Of a DNA stretch of 8,201 nucleotides, positions 7,698 through 8,201 are shown in pieces. The stretch lies in assembly GCA_964515175.1 (NCBI GenBank), contig CAZEUR010000047.1:1-8201 (forward strand). The letters run 5' to 3'. Numbering within the stretch: the first letter of the stretch is position 1; each line of letters opens with the position of its first letter. A program made the position numbers and the translations under genes. The notes beneath the pieces are model-generated. The model was not told where the DNA came from and did not search any database. It saw nothing but the letters and a program-made list of their open reading frames with translations. Source of the DNA: CAIWGV01 sp964515175. Lineage in GTDB: Bacteria > Pseudomonadota > Alphaproteobacteria > UBA7879 > UBA5542.

Positions 7698-7726
7698 AAT
7701 ATAGGGGATTTTTCTCAAAAGTTCAA
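7698..7726 (-). promoter_or_regulatory. Sigma70-type promoter for the AEC permease
   Basis: On the minus strand TTGAAC (7726-7721) and TATATT (7703-7698) are separated by exactly 17 bases, matching consensus at 4 and 5 of 6 positions. The predicted start near 7691 gives a leader of about 40 bases to the TTG start codon at 7650, with AAAGG just before it. Confidence 0.65.
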
Positions 7727-7888
7727 TCTGTGGGTTTGGATGTAATGTGTATTACAATCGATGCTTCACTCCACAATCGTCATCCCATTTCTTCTCCCTC
7801 CAACCAAATCCATTTTCTCAAGTCATGTTAGATTCTATTTGCAGCCAAAGAGACTAAAATAGATCTTTAAAAGAAATGTTCATAGAAG

Positions 7889-8201
7889 CTAAAATTCTAT
7901 CAGTGTGTGGGGAAGCGATTGATTGAGCAAATCTCCGCCCGCATCTCCAATGCTATTACGCATAATATTCAGGGTTCTCAGATTACGAAGTTGCACCAGG
8001 GAGGCCGCGCCCGCATCTCCAAGGTGATTACCCGCAATATTTAGGGTTCTCAGATTAGGAAGTTGCGCCAGGTAGGCCGCGCCCGCAGCTTCAAGGTCAT
8101 TAAACCCAATATCCAGGTCTGTCAGATGAGGAAGTTTAGCCAGGTAGGCCGCGCCCGCAGCTCCAATCTTATTACACAGAATATTAAGGTTTCTCAGATA
8201 A
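7889..8201 (-). CDS. Leucine-rich repeat protein, C-terminal end (5' part beyond the window)
   Basis: The minus strand is open from the right edge (first full codon 8198-8200) to TAG at 7889-7891, giving 103 visible residues made of four leucine-rich repeats of 24 residues. The pattern is L(R/T)xLxIxxNxxxxAGAAxLxxLxx, as in LRTLNIAGNHLGDAGAASLV. The last unit is followed by a short cap ending LPHTLIEF. Repeats with the GDAGAAxL helix side resemble ribonuclease-inhibitor-type LRRs but are shorter (24 rather than 28-29 residues). LRR proteins bind other proteins, and in intracellular bacteria they are often effectors or surface proteins. With the N-terminus missing, no signal or catalytic domain can be judged. 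It is co-directional with the AEC gene, but that gene has its own promoter. I see no good terminator after the stop. Confidence 0.88.
   Translation of the reverse strand, partial: YLRNLNILCNKIGAAGAAYLAKLPHLTDLDIGFNDLEAAGAAYLAQLPNLRTLNIAGNHLGDAGAASLVQLRNLRTLNIMRNSIGDAGGDLLNQSLPHTLIEF
7910..8197 (-). repeat. Four in-frame 72-bp direct repeats encoding LRR units
   Basis: Units occupy 8197-8126, 8125-8054, 8053-7982 and 7981-7910. The first three share a block reading GCGGGCGCGGCC on the minus strand, recurring exactly every 72 bases (plus-strand anchors at 7999, 8071 and 8143). This block is much richer in G+C than the surrounding DNA. The fourth unit keeps GCGGGCG but diverges after it, as expected for an end cap. 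Confidence 0.85.

Noticed and set aside
7830..7888. Terminator after the LRR gene (imperfect AAAGATCTA/TAGTCTCTTT stem on the minus strand).
   Set aside because: The stem is interrupted and no T-run follows it.

Overview
The window looks like part of an alphaproteobacterial genome, probably a host-associated or intracellular lineage of the Holosporales/Paracaedibacter kind. The Tim44-like/mltA pair is a typical alphaproteobacterial arrangement. The A+T-leaning composition, a very large repetitive surface protein, a leucine-rich-repeat protein and a decaying hipA suggest the host-associated lifestyle. The lineage is an inference from gene content, not a measured placement.

Layout, left to right. 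Positions 2-3853 (+) hold the 3' part of a giant filamentous-haemagglutinin-type exoprotein, open at the left edge. It has an FHA-like beta-helix segment, then about 18 tandem GLUG-like repeats, then a non-repetitive tail with no autotransporter barrel. It meets mltA tail to tail, the two stop codons overlapping by 4 bp. On the minus strand a Tim44-domain membrane protein (4979-5611) and the MltA lytic transglycosylase lipoprotein (3850-4992) overlap by 14 bp and form an operon read from a good promoter at 5635-5663. Divergent from it is a hipA toxin-kinase remnant (5654-6317, +). It has lost its N-terminus and kinase core, carries a one-base frameshift, and has no hipB partner.

The right part reads on the minus strand: tRNA-Arg(ACG) with encoded CCA (6545-6621), an AEC-family permease (6676-7650) starting at TTG behind a strong promoter (7698-7726), and the C-terminal end of a protein with 24-residue leucine-rich repeats that enters from the right edge (7889 to the end). 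The gaps 6318-6544 and 7651-7888 are each under 300 bases; apart from the permease promoter I see nothing convincing in them.

The genes do not form one obvious pathway. Housekeeping envelope genes (Tim44-like, mltA), a tRNA and a permease are mixed with accessory genes of the host-interaction and toxin type (FHA/GLUG protein, LRR protein, hipA remnant). I found no clearly undescribed system. The most notable content is the GLUG repeat array with recent internal duplication, the stepwise decay of hipA, and the near-uniform 72-bp LRR units.
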